Origin: an uncultured Eubacteriales bacterium
GTDB taxonomy: Bacteria; Bacillota; Clostridia; Christensenellales; Aristaeellaceae
Direction: 5' to 3'
Assembly (NCBI GenBank): GCA_902790175.1
Contig: CADAQZ010000007.1
Span: forward strand, 1-50,956
Length of the DNA: 50,956 bases
The stretch's first letter is position 1, and every line of letters begins with the position of its first letter. Positions 32,750 through 41,718 of this stretch are shown here, piece by piece. A program made the position numbers and the translations under genes. The notes below the pieces were generated by a model. The model did no database searches. It saw only the letters and a list, made by a program, of their open reading frames with translations, and was not told the DNA's origin.

Positions 32750-33628
32750 GTGCGGCAGATTACGGAGTTCTTCAATTCAATAGGAGCGCTGTTTACCAAT
32801 CTGTTCGTCGCGCCGGATTGGCACAACGTGCTGGACGTCATCATCCTCGCCTTCTTCATCTATAACGCCATCAAGCTCGTCATCCACACGCGCTCGAACT
32901 CGCTGTTCAAGGGCATCGCGCTGGTGCTGGTGATGGCGTGGGTATCGAGCCTGCTGCGCTTCAACGCCGTGTCGTGGCTGCTCAACCAGATCATCAGCAT
33001 GGGGCTGGTGGTGCTGGTGATCCTGTTCCAGCCGGAGGTGCGCCGCGGCCTGGACCAGCTGGGCCGGTCGAAGTTCATCCGCCGCATATTCGGCAACTCG
33101 CCGCTTCTGGAGGAGGAGAACCTGGAGCGGCCCGTGACGGAGATCGTCAAGGCGATGAACGACATGTCCCGCAAGCGCATCGGCGCGCTGATCGTCATCG
33201 AGCGCCAGACGGGCCTGGAGGACGTGATCGAGACGGGCACGCGCGTGGACGCGGAGATCTCCGCCGCGCTGATCGAAAACATATTCGAGCCCAACACGCC
33301 GCTGCACGACGGCGCGATGATCATCCGCAGCCGCCGCATCAACGCCGCGGCCTGCATCCTGCCGCTGTCGGAGGACCCGAATATCTCGAAGGATCTGGGC
33401 ACGCGCCACCGCGCAGGCATCGGCATCACCGAGTCCACCGACGCCGTGACGCTGATCGTGTCCGAGGAGACCGGCATCATCTCCATGGCGCGCGAGGGCC
33501 GCTTGACGCGCCACTTGGACGCCCGGTCGCTCTCCATCCTTCTGACCGAGCTGTTCACGCCGGAGCGCAACATGTATTCCTGGCTGGGCACGCTGCGCAG
33601 GGAGGTGCGGGAAGATGAAGAAGAATAA
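32750..33628 (+). CDS. cdaA: Membrane diadenylate cyclase CdaA
   Basis: Makes the second messenger c-di-AMP from two ATP, controlling potassium and osmotic balance and wall homeostasis. The 292-residue protein has three N-terminal transmembrane helices (about 28-48, 54-72 and 78-96) and a DAC domain (about 115-275). That domain carries the catalytic DGA at 187-189 and RHR at 219-221. The GTG start follows GGGAGGTG by 7 bases. It overlaps cdaR by 14 bases. In most Firmicutes cdaA-cdaR-glmM form an operon; glmM is replaced here by a gene of unknown function. Confidence 0.95.
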   Translation: MRQITEFFNSIGALFTNLFVAPDWHNVLDVIILAFFIYNAIKLVIHTRSNSLFKGIALVLVMAWVSSLLRFNAVSWLLNQIISMGLVVLVILFQPEVRRGLDQLGRSKFIRRIFGNSPLLEEENLERPVTEIVKAMNDMSRKRIGALIVIERQTGLEDVIETGTRVDAEISAALIENIFEPNTPLHDGAMIIRSRRINAAACILPLSEDPNISKDLGTRHRAGIGITESTDAVTLIVSEETGIISMAREGRLTRHLDARSLSILLTELFTPERNMYSWLGTLRREVREDEEE

Positions 33629-34946
33629 GCTCGTCTCGCTGCGCGAGCACATGTTCGCCAGCGCAAAATTCAAGAAGCTGCCCAAGCCTCTGCGCTGGAT
33701 CATCGGCTCGCTGTCCAACAACCTGGGCTACAAGCTGCTGTCGCTGCTGCTGGCGATATTGCTGTGGAATTACGTGATCTCCACCAACACCAACATCACC
33801 CGCGTCAAGACGCTGTACAACCTGACGGGCAGCGTCAGCGGCCAGTCCACGCTCACCGCAAACCAGCTGGCCCTGACCGAGGACCCCGCCGACGCGCTCT
33901 CCGGCGTCTCCGTAAACGTCGAAGTCTCGCAGGCGGACTACTCCAAGGTGTCCTCCGGCAACGTGCAGGTGGCGCTGGACCTGTCCGGCGTGCGCGCCGT
34001 TGGCTCCCAGGAGGTGCCGCTGCGCGCCACGACCACCTACGGGCGCGTGCGCAGCCTGTCGCCCCAGTCGGTGACGCTGACGTTTGAAAACCTGGATTCG
34101 AGGAACGTGACCGTCAACCCGGAGGTCTACGGGCAGGCGGACGGCTACTGGTACAGCGTCAACCGCGTGAACCCGTCGGTACTGACGGTGTCCGGCGCGT
34201 CGTCCGTGGTGCAGAGCATCGCGTCGGCCCGCGTGGGCGTGGACGTGACCGGCATGACGGCCTCCAGCGTGAAGGTGCTGCCGTTCACGCTGCTGGACGG
34301 CGAGGGGAAGGAGGTCTCGAAGGCGATGCTGAACCGCACCACCTCGTCGATCTCCGTGACGATGGACGTCTATCCCTGCCGCGAGATCCCGTTTGCCACC
34401 GACGCTTCCAGCCTCGTCACGGGTGTCCCGGCTGACGGCTACGTGGTCGAGTCGGTGACGGTGCAGCCCGAGAGCGCGATCGTCGCCGCCGACCAGGATT
34501 TCCTGGACAGCCTGACGCAGCTGATGGTCGCCCCGGTGTCCGTCGATGGCGCGAGCCAGAGCTTCTCCGAGCGATCTGAAGTGACGCAGTTGTCCGACTT
34601 CAAGAACGTGTCCGTCGAGCAGGTGTACGTGAACGTGAACATCGCCGAGGAGACCATCACCGGCTACGTGGACCAGGTGAAGGTGGCGTTCGTCAACACC
34701 GCCGACAACCTGGTGGCCAGCTACGAGCCGCTGGGCGTGTCCGTCACCGGCCCCAGGAGTATCGTGGAGGCCGTGCAGCAGGGCGGAATGACCGTACAGG
34801 TGGACCTGAACGGCTACGGCGCGGGCTACTACCTGCTGAGCCCGACCATCGACCCCGAGCGCTATCCCGACCTGAGCTTCCAGAGCGAGGCCGTCTCCGT
34901 CACGCTGACGGACGTCTCCACCGGCGAGGCCGACATCTCCGAGTAG
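33615..34946 (+). CDS. cdaR: CdaA regulatory protein CdaR (YbbR-domain protein)
   Basis: A 443-residue protein anchored by one N-terminal helix (about 36-53, GYKLLSLLLAILLWNYV), with a large extracytoplasmic part made of YbbR repeats. Recurrent YbbR-like segments include SPQSVTLTFENLDSRNVTV (about 155), YVVESVTVQPESAIVA (about 276) and ASYEPLGVSVTGPRSIVEAV (about 372). CdaR binds and modulates CdaA. GGAGGTG lies 8 bases before the ATG, which is inside the end of cdaA. Confidence 0.93.
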   Translation: MKKNKLVSLREHMFASAKFKKLPKPLRWIIGSLSNNLGYKLLSLLLAILLWNYVISTNTNITRVKTLYNLTGSVSGQSTLTANQLALTEDPADALSGVSVNVEVSQADYSKVSSGNVQVALDLSGVRAVGSQEVPLRATTTYGRVRSLSPQSVTLTFENLDSRNVTVNPEVYGQADGYWYSVNRVNPSVLTVSGASSVVQSIASARVGVDVTGMTASSVKVLPFTLLDGEGKEVSKAMLNRTTSSISVTMDVYPCREIPFATDASSLVTGVPADGYVVESVTVQPESAIVAADQDFLDSLTQLMVAPVSVDGASQSFSERSEVTQLSDFKNVSVEQVYVNVNIAEETITGYVDQVKVAFVNTADNLVASYEPLGVSVTGPRSIVEAVQQGGMTVQVDLNGYGAGYYLLSPTIDPERYPDLSFQSEAVSVTLTDVSTGEADISE

Positions 34947-34964
34947 GAGGAAAACGACTGATCT

Positions 34965-35660
34965 ATGACCATTAGCGGATATTCCAACGCCTTCGTGGAC
35001 CTGATGCTGGGCTGGCTCAAGGGCCTGGCCAACTGGGTGCTGAGGCTGTTCAACCTGGCCGGCAGCGTCGGCGGCTCGCCGCTTCTGTGGCTGTCGAAGA
35101 ACTGGCTAAAGCTGCTGATCATCTTCCTGGTGCTGGGCGTGGTGGTGGACCGGCTCGTGTGGCTGATCCGCTGGCGGCCCTACTGGGTGTGGTTTCGCAA
35201 GGAGCGCGTGATCGTCAACGACGAGAAGTTCTTTGCCAGCGCGGACATGGACAAGGCCCCCGACTGGGAGCGCCATTTGAACGGCAACTGGGACGAGCAC
35301 GACTACGTGGTCGCCAGTACCGTCGTGCGCCGCCAGAAGGACGAGAAGCCGCGCGGCGCGGTGGTGAAGGACGGCAGGCGTCCCGCGGCGAAGAAGCCGG
35401 AGGAGCGCGGGCGCAGGCGCGGCGCGAAGGTGGAAAAGCACGTGGACCGCAAGCGCGCCTCGACCGCCGTCAAGCGCCGCGACGACAAGGCGGAGGGGGA
35501 GCGCCGTTCCCAGCGCAGCGCGCGCCGGGATTACGCCTCCGACAACATCTTCGCCGGGAAGCTGAACAAGCCGGAGGTCTCCGACCAGTACGAGGACGAG
35601 GTTTTCAACGTATCGAATCTGCCGGTCTCCGATGAATTCGGAGACGGCAATAAGAAATAG
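34965..35660 (+). CDS. Unrecognised membrane protein with a long basic C-terminal tail
   Basis: A 231-residue protein I cannot place in a family. It has two hydrophobic segments near the N-terminus (about 12-40 and 47-67), then an aromatic stretch (RWRPYWVWFRKERV). A soluble region (about 85-120) with an acidic patch follows, then a very Lys/Arg-rich segment (about 125-195, KDGRRPAAKKPEERGRRRG...) and an acidic end. The basic tail suggests binding to RNA, DNA or anionic lipid. It is 18 bases after cdaR in the position usually held by glmM and is probably co-transcribed with cdaAR. The ribosome site AGGAGG is 12 bases upstream. Confidence 0.72.
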   Translation: MTISGYSNAFVDLMLGWLKGLANWVLRLFNLAGSVGGSPLLWLSKNWLKLLIIFLVLGVVVDRLVWLIRWRPYWVWFRKERVIVNDEKFFASADMDKAPDWERHLNGNWDEHDYVVASTVVRRQKDEKPRGAVVKDGRRPAAKKPEERGRRRGAKVEKHVDRKRASTAVKRRDDKAEGERRSQRSARRDYASDNIFAGKLNKPEVSDQYEDEVFNVSNLPVSDEFGDGNKK

Positions 35661-35688
35661 AGCGCAATAACAACAGGAGGTCATCATC

Positions 35689-37293
35689 ATGAGCACGAAG
35701 GACATTCGCACGATCATCGAGTCCGGACAGGCGCGCCTGGGCGTGGAATTTGGCTCCACGCGCATCAAGGCGGTGCTGATCGATCCCGCGGGCGATCCCA
35801 TCGCGCAGGGCGCGCATGACTGGGAGAACCAGCTGGTGAACAACATCTGGACCTACGACATGAAGGACGTCTGGGCCGGCCTGCAGGACTGCTACGCCAA
35901 CATGGCCGCGGACGCGAAGGCGCGCTACGGGGCCGAGGTCCATAAGCTCGCTGCCATCGGCTTCAGCGCCATGATGCATGGCTACATTCCCTTTGACGGC
36001 GAAGGCAAACAGCTGGCCGCGTTCCGCACCTGGCGCAACACGATCACTGGCCCGGCCTCCGAGGCGCTGACCGAGCGTTTGAACTTCAACATCCCGCAGC
36101 GCTGGAGCATCGCGCACCTGTATCAGGCGATCCTCAACGGCGAGGACCACGTGCCGCAGATCCGCTTCCTGACCACGCTGGCGGGCTACGTGCACTGGCA
36201 GCTGACGGGCGAGAAGGTGCTGGGCGTTGGCGAGGCCTCCGGCATGTTCCCGATCGACAGCAACACCAACGACTACGACGCCGCCATGGTCGACAGCTTT
36301 GATGCGCTGATCGCGGACAAGGGCTTCGCATGGAAGCTGCGCGACATCCTGCCGAAGGTGCTGATGGCGGGCGATCCCGCAGGAAAGCTGACCGAGGCCG
36401 GCGCGAAGCTGCTCGATCCCACCGGCGCTCTGGAAGCGGGCGCGCCGCTTTGCCCGCCCGAGGGCGACGCGGGCACCGGCATGGTGGCCACAAACAGCGT
36501 GGCCCAGCGCACCGGCAACGTCAGCGCGGGCACGTCCGTGTTCGCGATGATCGTGCTCGAGAAGGCGCTCAGCAAGGTCCATCCCGAGATCGACATGGTC
36601 ACGACGCCCTCCGGCAAGCCCGTCGCGATGGTGCACTGCAACAACTGCACCAGCGACCTGAACGCCTGGGTCAAGCTGTTTGGCGAGTTCGCCGAGGCCA
36701 TGGGCATGAAGGCGGACGCCAACCAGCTGTTCGGCACGCTGTACAGAAAGGCGCTGGAAGCCGACGGCGACGTGGGCGGCCTGCTGGCCTACAACTACTT
36801 CTCCGGCGAGCATATCACCGGCTTCGAGGAGGGCCGCCCGCTGTTTGCGCGCACGCCCGACAGCCGCTTCACGCTGGCTAACTTCATGCGCACGCACCTC
36901 TACGCCGCGCTGTCCAGCCTGAAGATCGGCATGAACATACTGCTCGACGACGAGGGCGTGCAGGTGGACCAGATCCTGGGCCACGGCGGCCTGTTCAAGA
37001 CCAAGGGCGTGGGCCAGCGCATCATGGCGGCGGCCCTGAACGCGCCCGTGGCCGTGATGGAGACGGCGGGCGAGGGCGGCGCCTGGGGCATCGCGCTGCT
37101 GGCGGGCTACATGGCCGACAAGGCCGATGGCGAGACGCTGGAGGACTACCTGTCCAATAAGATCTTCGCCGGGAAGATGGGCGAGACCGTGCAGCCCGAC
37201 GCCGCGGACGTTGAAAGCTTCAACGCATACATCCAGCGCTATCGCGCGGGCCTGCCGATCGAGCGCGCGGCCGTGGAGTGCATGAAGCTGTAA
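35689..37293 (+). CDS. FGGY-family carbohydrate kinase
   Basis: A 534-residue sugar kinase. The N-terminal ATPase-fold domain begins [16 protein letters not shown], the phosphate-1 motif, and [15 protein letters not shown] is typical of xylulokinase-like proteins. The C-terminal domain has [12 protein letters not shown] and [19 protein letters not shown], then [15 protein letters not shown] (adenosine motif region). AGGAGG is at good distance before the ATG. The substrate could be xylulose, ribulose or a related ketose, and no isomerase or transporter gene is adjacent to decide. It follows the cdaAR cluster by 28 bases. Confidence 0.9.
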   Translation: MSTKDIRTIIESGQARLGVEFGSTRIKAVLIDPAGDPIAQGAHDWENQLVNNIWTYDMKDVWAGLQDCYANMAADAKARYGAEVHKLAAIGFSAMMHGYIPFDGEGKQLAAFRTWRNTITGPASEALTERLNFNIPQRWSIAHLYQAILNGEDHVPQIRFLTTLAGYVHWQLTGEKVLGVGEASGMFPIDSNTNDYDAAMVDSFDALIADKGFAWKLRDILPKVLMAGDPAGKLTEAGAKLLDPTGALEAGAPLCPPEGDAGTGMVATNSVAQRTGNVSAGTSVFAMIVLEKALSKVHPEIDMVTTPSGKPVAMVHCNNCTSDLNAWVKLFGEFAEAMGMKADANQLFGTLYRKALEADGDVGGLLAYNYFSGEHITGFEEGRPLFARTPDSRFTLANFMRTHLYAALSSLKIGMNILLDDEGVQVDQILGHGGLFKTKGVGQRIMAAALNAPVAVMETAGEGGAWGIALLAGYMADKADGETLEDYLSNKIFAGKMGETVQPDAADVESFNAYIQRYRAGLPIERAAVECMKL

Positions 37294-37359
37294 CGGCGAA
37301 AAAACACGGTTATACGGTATTGACGCGCCGCTTTGGCGCATACGAAGGGGACGGCACGT

Positions 37360-38115
37360 GTGATTGACGGACTGGTTTCGATCATCACGCCATGCTACAA
37401 TGGCGAGCGGTTCATCGCCGAGACCATTGAGTCGGTGCTGGGGCAGACCTATGCCAACTGGGAGATGATCGTCGTGGACGACGGCTCCCGGGACAACACC
37501 GCTCAGGTCGCGGCGAGCTATGCCGCGCGCGACGGGCGCATCCAGGTGGTGCGCCAGGAAAACGGCGGCACCGCCAAGGCACGCAACAACGCCATGCGCC
37601 GCGCAAAGGGGCGCTACATCGCGCTGCTCGACGCCGACGACGTGTGGGAGCGCGACTTCCTGGAGCGCCAGCTCGCCTTTATGCGCGAAAAAAACGCCGC
37701 CTGCGTGTGCTGTTCCTACAAACACATCGACGCCGATTCTAACGAGATCCAGCACCCGACCACGCCGATGGCGAAGATCACCCTCCGCGACATGGAAGTG
37801 ATGAACCGCATCGGCTGCCTGACGGGCCTGTACGACAGCGCGCGCCACGGCAAGGTATACCTGCACGAGGAGCTCAAGTCCATCCGCGACGACTACGCCT
37901 ACTGGTACGACGTCGTCAAGCTGTCCGGCGCCGCCTACGGCAACCCGGACGTGCTGGCGCGCTATCGCGTGCTCACCGGCAGTACCACCGGCAACAAGCT
38001 GTCGCTGGTGGCCAAGCAGTATCGCTTTTATCGTAAATACCTGCGCCAGGGCCTGCCGTCCGCGCTGGTGAACACGCTGCGCTGGGGCATCAGCGGCCTC
38101 GGCAAGTTCTCGTGA
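37360..38115 (+). CDS. Glycosyltransferase family 2
   Basis: A 251-residue GT-A enzyme: VSIITPCYNGERFI at the N-terminus, nucleotide-binding VVDDGSRDNT (about 40-49) and the DxD motif LLDADDVW (about 89-96). WYDVVKLSG follows near residue 190. No transmembrane helix is evident. GTG start chosen because AAGGGG is 7 bases upstream; a TTG at 37333 lacks a site. Its TGA overlaps the GTG start of the next glycosyltransferase (GTGA), so the pair is translationally coupled. Acceptor unknown. Confidence 0.9.
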   Translation: MIDGLVSIITPCYNGERFIAETIESVLGQTYANWEMIVVDDGSRDNTAQVAASYAARDGRIQVVRQENGGTAKARNNAMRRAKGRYIALLDADDVWERDFLERQLAFMREKNAACVCCSYKHIDADSNEIQHPTTPMAKITLRDMEVMNRIGCLTGLYDSARHGKVYLHEELKSIRDDYAYWYDVVKLSGAAYGNPDVLARYRVLTGSTTGNKLSLVAKQYRFYRKYLRQGLPSALVNTLRWGISGLGKFS

Positions 38116-39005
38116 GCGCCGCGCGCGTGACCGCCGTCGTGGTCACATGGAACCGAAAGGCGCTGCTTCTGGAGTGCCTGGAGCATTTGTTCGCGCAGAC
38201 GTGGGGAGATATGGACGTCCTCGTGGTGGACAACGCCAGCGACGACGGCACGAAAGACGCGCTTCTGCCGCTGATCGAGGCGGGGAAGATCGCCTATGCC
38301 AACACCGGGAAAAACCTCGGCGGCGCGGGCGGCTTCCAGTTTGGGATCAGAAAGGCTGTGGAGAACGGCTGCGAATACGTGTGGGTCATGGACGACGATT
38401 CGATACCCGAACCTGCGGCGCTGGAGGCGCTGATGTGTGAGGCGGAAGGCATCGGCGAATTCGGCTGGCTATCCGGCAAGGCGCTGTGGACGGACGGCGC
38501 GATCTGCCGAATGAACGTGCAGCGCGACCTGCGCATGCGCAATCTCCGCGACTTTTCCGGCGGACGCATCCCCGCGGGCGCGGCGACGTTCGTGTCGCTG
38601 CTGATCCCATCGAGGGTGGTCCGCGAGGTCGGCCTGCCCATCAAGGAGTTCTTCATCTGGGCCGACGACCTCGAGTACACGCGGCGCATTTCCCGAAAGT
38701 ACCCCTGCTGGGTGGTCCCCGGGAGCGTCACCGTGCACAAGTGCGCGACCAACAACGGCGGCAACATCTCCACCGACGAGGAGGCGCGGATATCGCGCTA
38801 CCGGCTGGCGTATCGCAACGAGGTGTACGTCTACCGGCGCGAGGGCGCGCGGGGCGCGCTGCGGCTGATGCTGCGCACGCCGCTGCACATCTGGCGGGTG
38901 CTGACAAGGTCAAAGACCCGCAAGTGGGAGCGCATTCAGACGATATTAGGCGGGACCAAAGACGGGCTGTCGTTCCGCCCTGAGATCGAGTATATCAAAG
39001 AGTGA
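38112..39005 (+). CDS. Glycosyltransferase family 2, galactofuranosyltransferase-like
   Basis: A 297-residue GT2 enzyme with TAVVVTWNRKALLLECL at the start, VVDNASDDGT (about 36-45), NLGGAGGFQFGI, and the triple-Asp metal site VMDDDSIPEP (about 93-102). The NLGGAGGFxxG block and the DDDxxP motif are typical of the GlfT2/rhamnosyltransferase-like group that builds galactofuran or rhamnan. The gene directly follows another GT2 (4-base overlap) and is followed by UDP-galactopyranose mutase, which supports use of UDP-Galf. The C-terminal region includes FIWADDLEYTRRI. The substrate call is inference from context and motifs. Confidence 0.88.
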   Translation: MSAARVTAVVVTWNRKALLLECLEHLFAQTWGDMDVLVVDNASDDGTKDALLPLIEAGKIAYANTGKNLGGAGGFQFGIRKAVENGCEYVWVMDDDSIPEPAALEALMCEAEGIGEFGWLSGKALWTDGAICRMNVQRDLRMRNLRDFSGGRIPAGAATFVSLLIPSRVVREVGLPIKEFFIWADDLEYTRRISRKYPCWVVPGSVTVHKCATNNGGNISTDEEARISRYRLAYRNEVYVYRREGARGALRLMLRTPLHIWRVLTRSKTRKWERIQTILGGTKDGLSFRPEIEYIKE

Positions 39006-39019
39006 AAGGGAACCATCCC

Positions 39020-40129
39020 ATGTACGACTACCTCATCGTCGGTTCCGGCCTGTTCGGCGCGACGTTCGCGCGCCAGGCGGTGGACGCCGGGAAGGCGGTC
39101 CTGGTGATCGACCGGCGGCCCAACATCGCGGGCAACGTGTATACCGAGGACATTGAGGGCATCCACGTGCACAAGTACGGCGCGCACATCTTCCACACGA
39201 ACGACAAAGTGGTGTGGGACTACGTGACGCGCTTTGCCGACTTCAACCGCTTCACCAACGCGCCCGTGGCGAATTACAAGGGCGAGCTCTACTCGCTGCC
39301 CTTCAACATGTACACGTTCAACAAGATATGGGGCGTGGTGACGCCCGAGGAGGCGCGAGCGAAGATTGACGAGCAGCGGCGGGAGATCACCGGCGAGCCG
39401 AAGAACCTGGAGGAGCAGGCGATCAGCCTCGTGGGCCGCGACATCTTTGAGAAACTGGTGAAGGGCTACACCGAAAAGCAGTGGGGAAGGGATTGCAGGG
39501 ACCTGCCCGCGTTCATCATCAAGCGCCTGCCCGTGCGGCTGACGTTCGACAACAACTACTTTAACGCGCTCTATCAGGGCATTCCCATCGGCGGCTACAC
39601 GAAGCTGGTAGAGCGCCTGCTGTCCGGCATCGAGGTGCGCCTGAACTGCGACTACCTCTCGGACAGGGCCGCCCTGGATGCGCTGGCGGACAAGGTCGTC
39701 TACACCGGGCCGATCGACGCCTACTTCGACTACCGCCTGGGTACGCTGGAGTATCGCTCGGTGCGCTTTGAGACGGAGCTGTTGGACATGCCGAACTTCC
39801 AGGGCAATGCAGCCGTGAACTACACGGACCGCGAGACGCCCTACACGCGCATCATCGAGCACAAGTGGTTCGAGTTCGGCAAGGACGCGGACAGCAACGA
39901 CCTGCCCAAGACCGTCATCAGCCGCGAGTACAGCAGCGAGTGGAAGAAGGGCGACGAGCCGTACTATCCCGTCAACGACGAAAAGAACGGCGCGCTGTAT
40001 GCCGAGTATAAAAAGCTCGCGGACGCCGAGGCAAAGGTCATATTTGGCGGGCGGCTCGGGGAGTACAGGTACTACGACATGGACCAGACCATCGCCGCCG
40101 CGCTCTCACTGGCGAAACGGGAGTTGTAA
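39020..40129 (+). CDS. glf: UDP-galactopyranose mutase
   Basis: FAD enzyme that interconverts UDP-galactopyranose and UDP-galactofuranose. The 369 residues begin with the dinucleotide-binding motif LIVGSGLFGATFA. The family signatures HKYGAHIFHTND (about 53-64), FNMYTFNKIWG and YTEKQWGRDC follow, and RLGEYRYYDMDQTIAAAL closes the protein. Active-site arginine is expected in the TRIIEHKWFE region. AAAGGG lies nine bases before the ATG. With two upstream GT2 genes it forms a small galactofuranose glycan cluster. Confidence 0.96.
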   Translation: MYDYLIVGSGLFGATFARQAVDAGKAVLVIDRRPNIAGNVYTEDIEGIHVHKYGAHIFHTNDKVVWDYVTRFADFNRFTNAPVANYKGELYSLPFNMYTFNKIWGVVTPEEARAKIDEQRREITGEPKNLEEQAISLVGRDIFEKLVKGYTEKQWGRDCRDLPAFIIKRLPVRLTFDNNYFNALYQGIPIGGYTKLVERLLSGIEVRLNCDYLSDRAALDALADKVVYTGPIDAYFDYRLGTLEYRSVRFETELLDMPNFQGNAAVNYTDRETPYTRIIEHKWFEFGKDADSNDLPKTVISREYSSEWKKGDEPYYPVNDEKNGALYAEYKKLADAEAKVIFGGRLGEYRYYDMDQTIAAALSLAKREL

Positions 40130-40141
40130 TATATCCTAAAT

Positions 40142-40322
40142 GCAGGGGCAGCGTTGCGCCGCCAGCCGGGATAAGTAAGGGCGGCGTTGCGCCGCCATGA
40201 CACAGTGAAAAGATCCTACACTTCGTTCAGGATGACAGGTCAGCGGATACCGCGGTCGTTGTCATCCTGAGCGAAGAGAAGGATCTTATTGCTACGGGCG
40301 GGCGCCGAAACGGCGCCCCTAC
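40142..40322. repeat. Dispersed repeat family B, interrupted by a family A element
   Basis: Left half GCAGGGGCAGCGTTGCGCCG and a second GGGCGGCGTTGCGCCGCC unit (40142-40198) are matched on the right by GGGCGCCG-AAA-CGGCGCCCCTAC (40300-40322). A family A inverted repeat (40208-40288) lies between. The uninterrupted layout is seen at 43899-43977. The region fills the gap between glf and the convergent C-GCAxxG-C-C gene, which otherwise holds no gene. Confidence 0.75.
40208..40288. repeat. Dispersed inverted repeat, family A (copy 2)
   Basis: Arms AAGATCCTACACTTCGTTCA and TGAGCGAAGAGAAGGATCTT face each other, each with GGATGACA or TGTCATCC at its inner end. Matches 6774-6865 and 42813-43101. 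Confidence 0.75.
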
Positions 40323-40338
40323 ATATATATAAATAACG

Positions 40339-40797
40339 TTATTCACTTGGGTTAAGCCCCAGCATTTCTTCCAGTATCCCCGCCGCGCATGCGGCCAGGG
40401 CGGGGCAGGGGCGCTTTTTGTAGTATTCCGGCGTGCGCGCCTCCGGCACGCCCCCGGGCGCGACCTCCACGCCTTGGAGCAGCTCTCGGCACACGATCGC
40501 GCCGTTCTTTTCGCGGAAGCGTCGCGCGAACTCCTGCACCAGCGCGTAGTGCGCCTTCTTGGCCTCAAAGTCCTTCGGGTCGGAGTAGCCCCTGGCGATC
40601 CCCAGCACGATCGCCGCGCCGCTGACCGTGCCACAGACCTCCCGCAGCCGCCCCAGCCCGCCGCCGAACGACGAGGACAGCCGCGCGGCCTCGTCCACGT
40701 CCAGCCCGGTAACGTCCCCGAACGCGCAGACCACAGCCTGGGCACAGTTGTACCCTTCTAAAAACAGCTCCCGCGCGCGCTGCGCATGATCGATCAT
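40339..40797 (-). CDS. C-GCAxxG-C-C family (redox) protein
   Basis: A 152-residue cytoplasmic protein of the C_GCAxxG_C_C family. Six cysteines are at 18, 24, 55, 103, 131 and 137, in the family pattern GYNCAQAVV, VCGTVSGAA, IVCREL and RPCPALAAC. The family is widespread in anaerobes and thought to be redox-active or metal-binding, but its role is unknown. The start is the ATG eight bases after AAGGAG; the frame upstream to 40848 has no site. It is divergent from the NifU-like/GGGtGRT pair. Confidence 0.9.
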   Translation of the reverse strand: MIDHAQRARELFLEGYNCAQAVVCAFGDVTGLDVDEAARLSSSFGGGLGRLREVCGTVSGAAIVLGIARGYSDPKDFEAKKAHYALVQEFARRFREKNGAIVCRELLQGVEVAPGGVPEARTPEYYKKRPCPALAACAAGILEEMLGLNPSE

Positions 40798-40884
40798 ATG
40801 CCTCGCTCCTTCCCGTGAATGGTTCCAGTATAACACGTCATTCGGCATATTTCCGCTTTGAATTGTAAATTATAACGCCATAGA

Positions 40885-40913
40885 TTGCAAAAAACGGTTA
40901 CTCGTGTTAGAAT
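40885..40913 (+). promoter_or_regulatory. Predicted promoter of the NifU-like/GGGtGRT operon
   Basis: TTGCAA (40885-40890), 17 bases, TAGAAT (40908-40913), leaving a leader of about 80 bases with no obvious riboswitch. Confidence 0.6.
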
Positions 40914-40999
40914 TGTAATGATGATGAACCGCATACCGCGTTTGTTTCATCAACGATCACCATTCATGTAGGACATGAAACCATAAGGAGGTAAGCAGT

Positions 41000-41701
41000 A
41001 TGCAATATTCCCGCGAAGTTGAGGAAATGGTATGCGTTGCCAAGGGCCCGAACCACGGCCCGGCTCCCATCCCAGAGGAGGGCAAGTGGATTCAGGCCAA
41101 GGAGATCAAGGACATCTCCGGCTACACCCACGGCATCGGCTGGTGCGCTCCGCAGCAGGGCACCTGCAAGCTGAGCCTGAACGTGAAGGACGGCGTCATT
41201 GAAGAAGCGCTGGTGGAGACCATCGGCTGCTCCGGCATGACCCATTCCGCCGCCATGGCCGCCGAGATCCTGCCCGGCAAGACCATCCTGGAGGCGCTGA
41301 ACACCGACCTCGTGTGCGACGCCATCAACACCGCCATGCGCGAACTGTTCCTGCAGATCGTCTATGGCCGCACCCAGTCCGCCTTCTCCGACGACGGCCT
41401 GCGCATCGGCGCCGGTCTTGAGGACCTCGGCAAGGGCCTTCGCTCCATGGTCGGCACCATGTACGGCACCAAGGCCAAGGGCGTGCGCTACCTCGAGATG
41501 ACCGAGGGCTACGTCGTGAAGATCGCCCTGGACAAGGACGACCAGGTATGCGGCTATCAGTTCCTGTCCCTGGGCAAGATGATGGACGCCATCAAGGGCG
41601 GCATGTCTCCCAACGAGGCGTACGAGAAGAACATCGGCACCTACGGCCGCTTCAAGGCCGAGGACGGCGCGGTCAAGTGGATTGACCCGCGCAAAGAGTA
41701 A
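41000..41701 (+). CDS. NifU/IscU-like iron-sulfur scaffold homologue
   Basis: A 233-residue protein with a scaffold-type core: WCAPQQGTCKLSLNVKDGVI, then ETIGCSGMTHSAAMAAEIL and NTDLVCDAINTAM. Cysteines lie at 12, 49, 56, 77, 106 and 184; C77 (GCSG) and C106 match the spacing of conserved NifU/IscU ligands. The C-terminal half (about 115-233) is longer than in IscU. No NifS-type desulfurase is adjacent, so a standard cluster-assembly role is uncertain. The next gene, 17 bases downstream, encodes a GGGtGRT protein; this pair is recurrent in anaerobes by my recollection. GGAGG precedes the ATG. Confidence 0.85.
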   Translation: MQYSREVEEMVCVAKGPNHGPAPIPEEGKWIQAKEIKDISGYTHGIGWCAPQQGTCKLSLNVKDGVIEEALVETIGCSGMTHSAAMAAEILPGKTILEALNTDLVCDAINTAMRELFLQIVYGRTQSAFSDDGLRIGAGLEDLGKGLRSMVGTMYGTKAKGVRYLEMTEGYVVKIALDKDDQVCGYQFLSLGKMMDAIKGGMSPNEAYEKNIGTYGRFKAEDGAVKWIDPRKE

Positions 41702-41718
41702 TTAGGAGGTGCGCAAGA

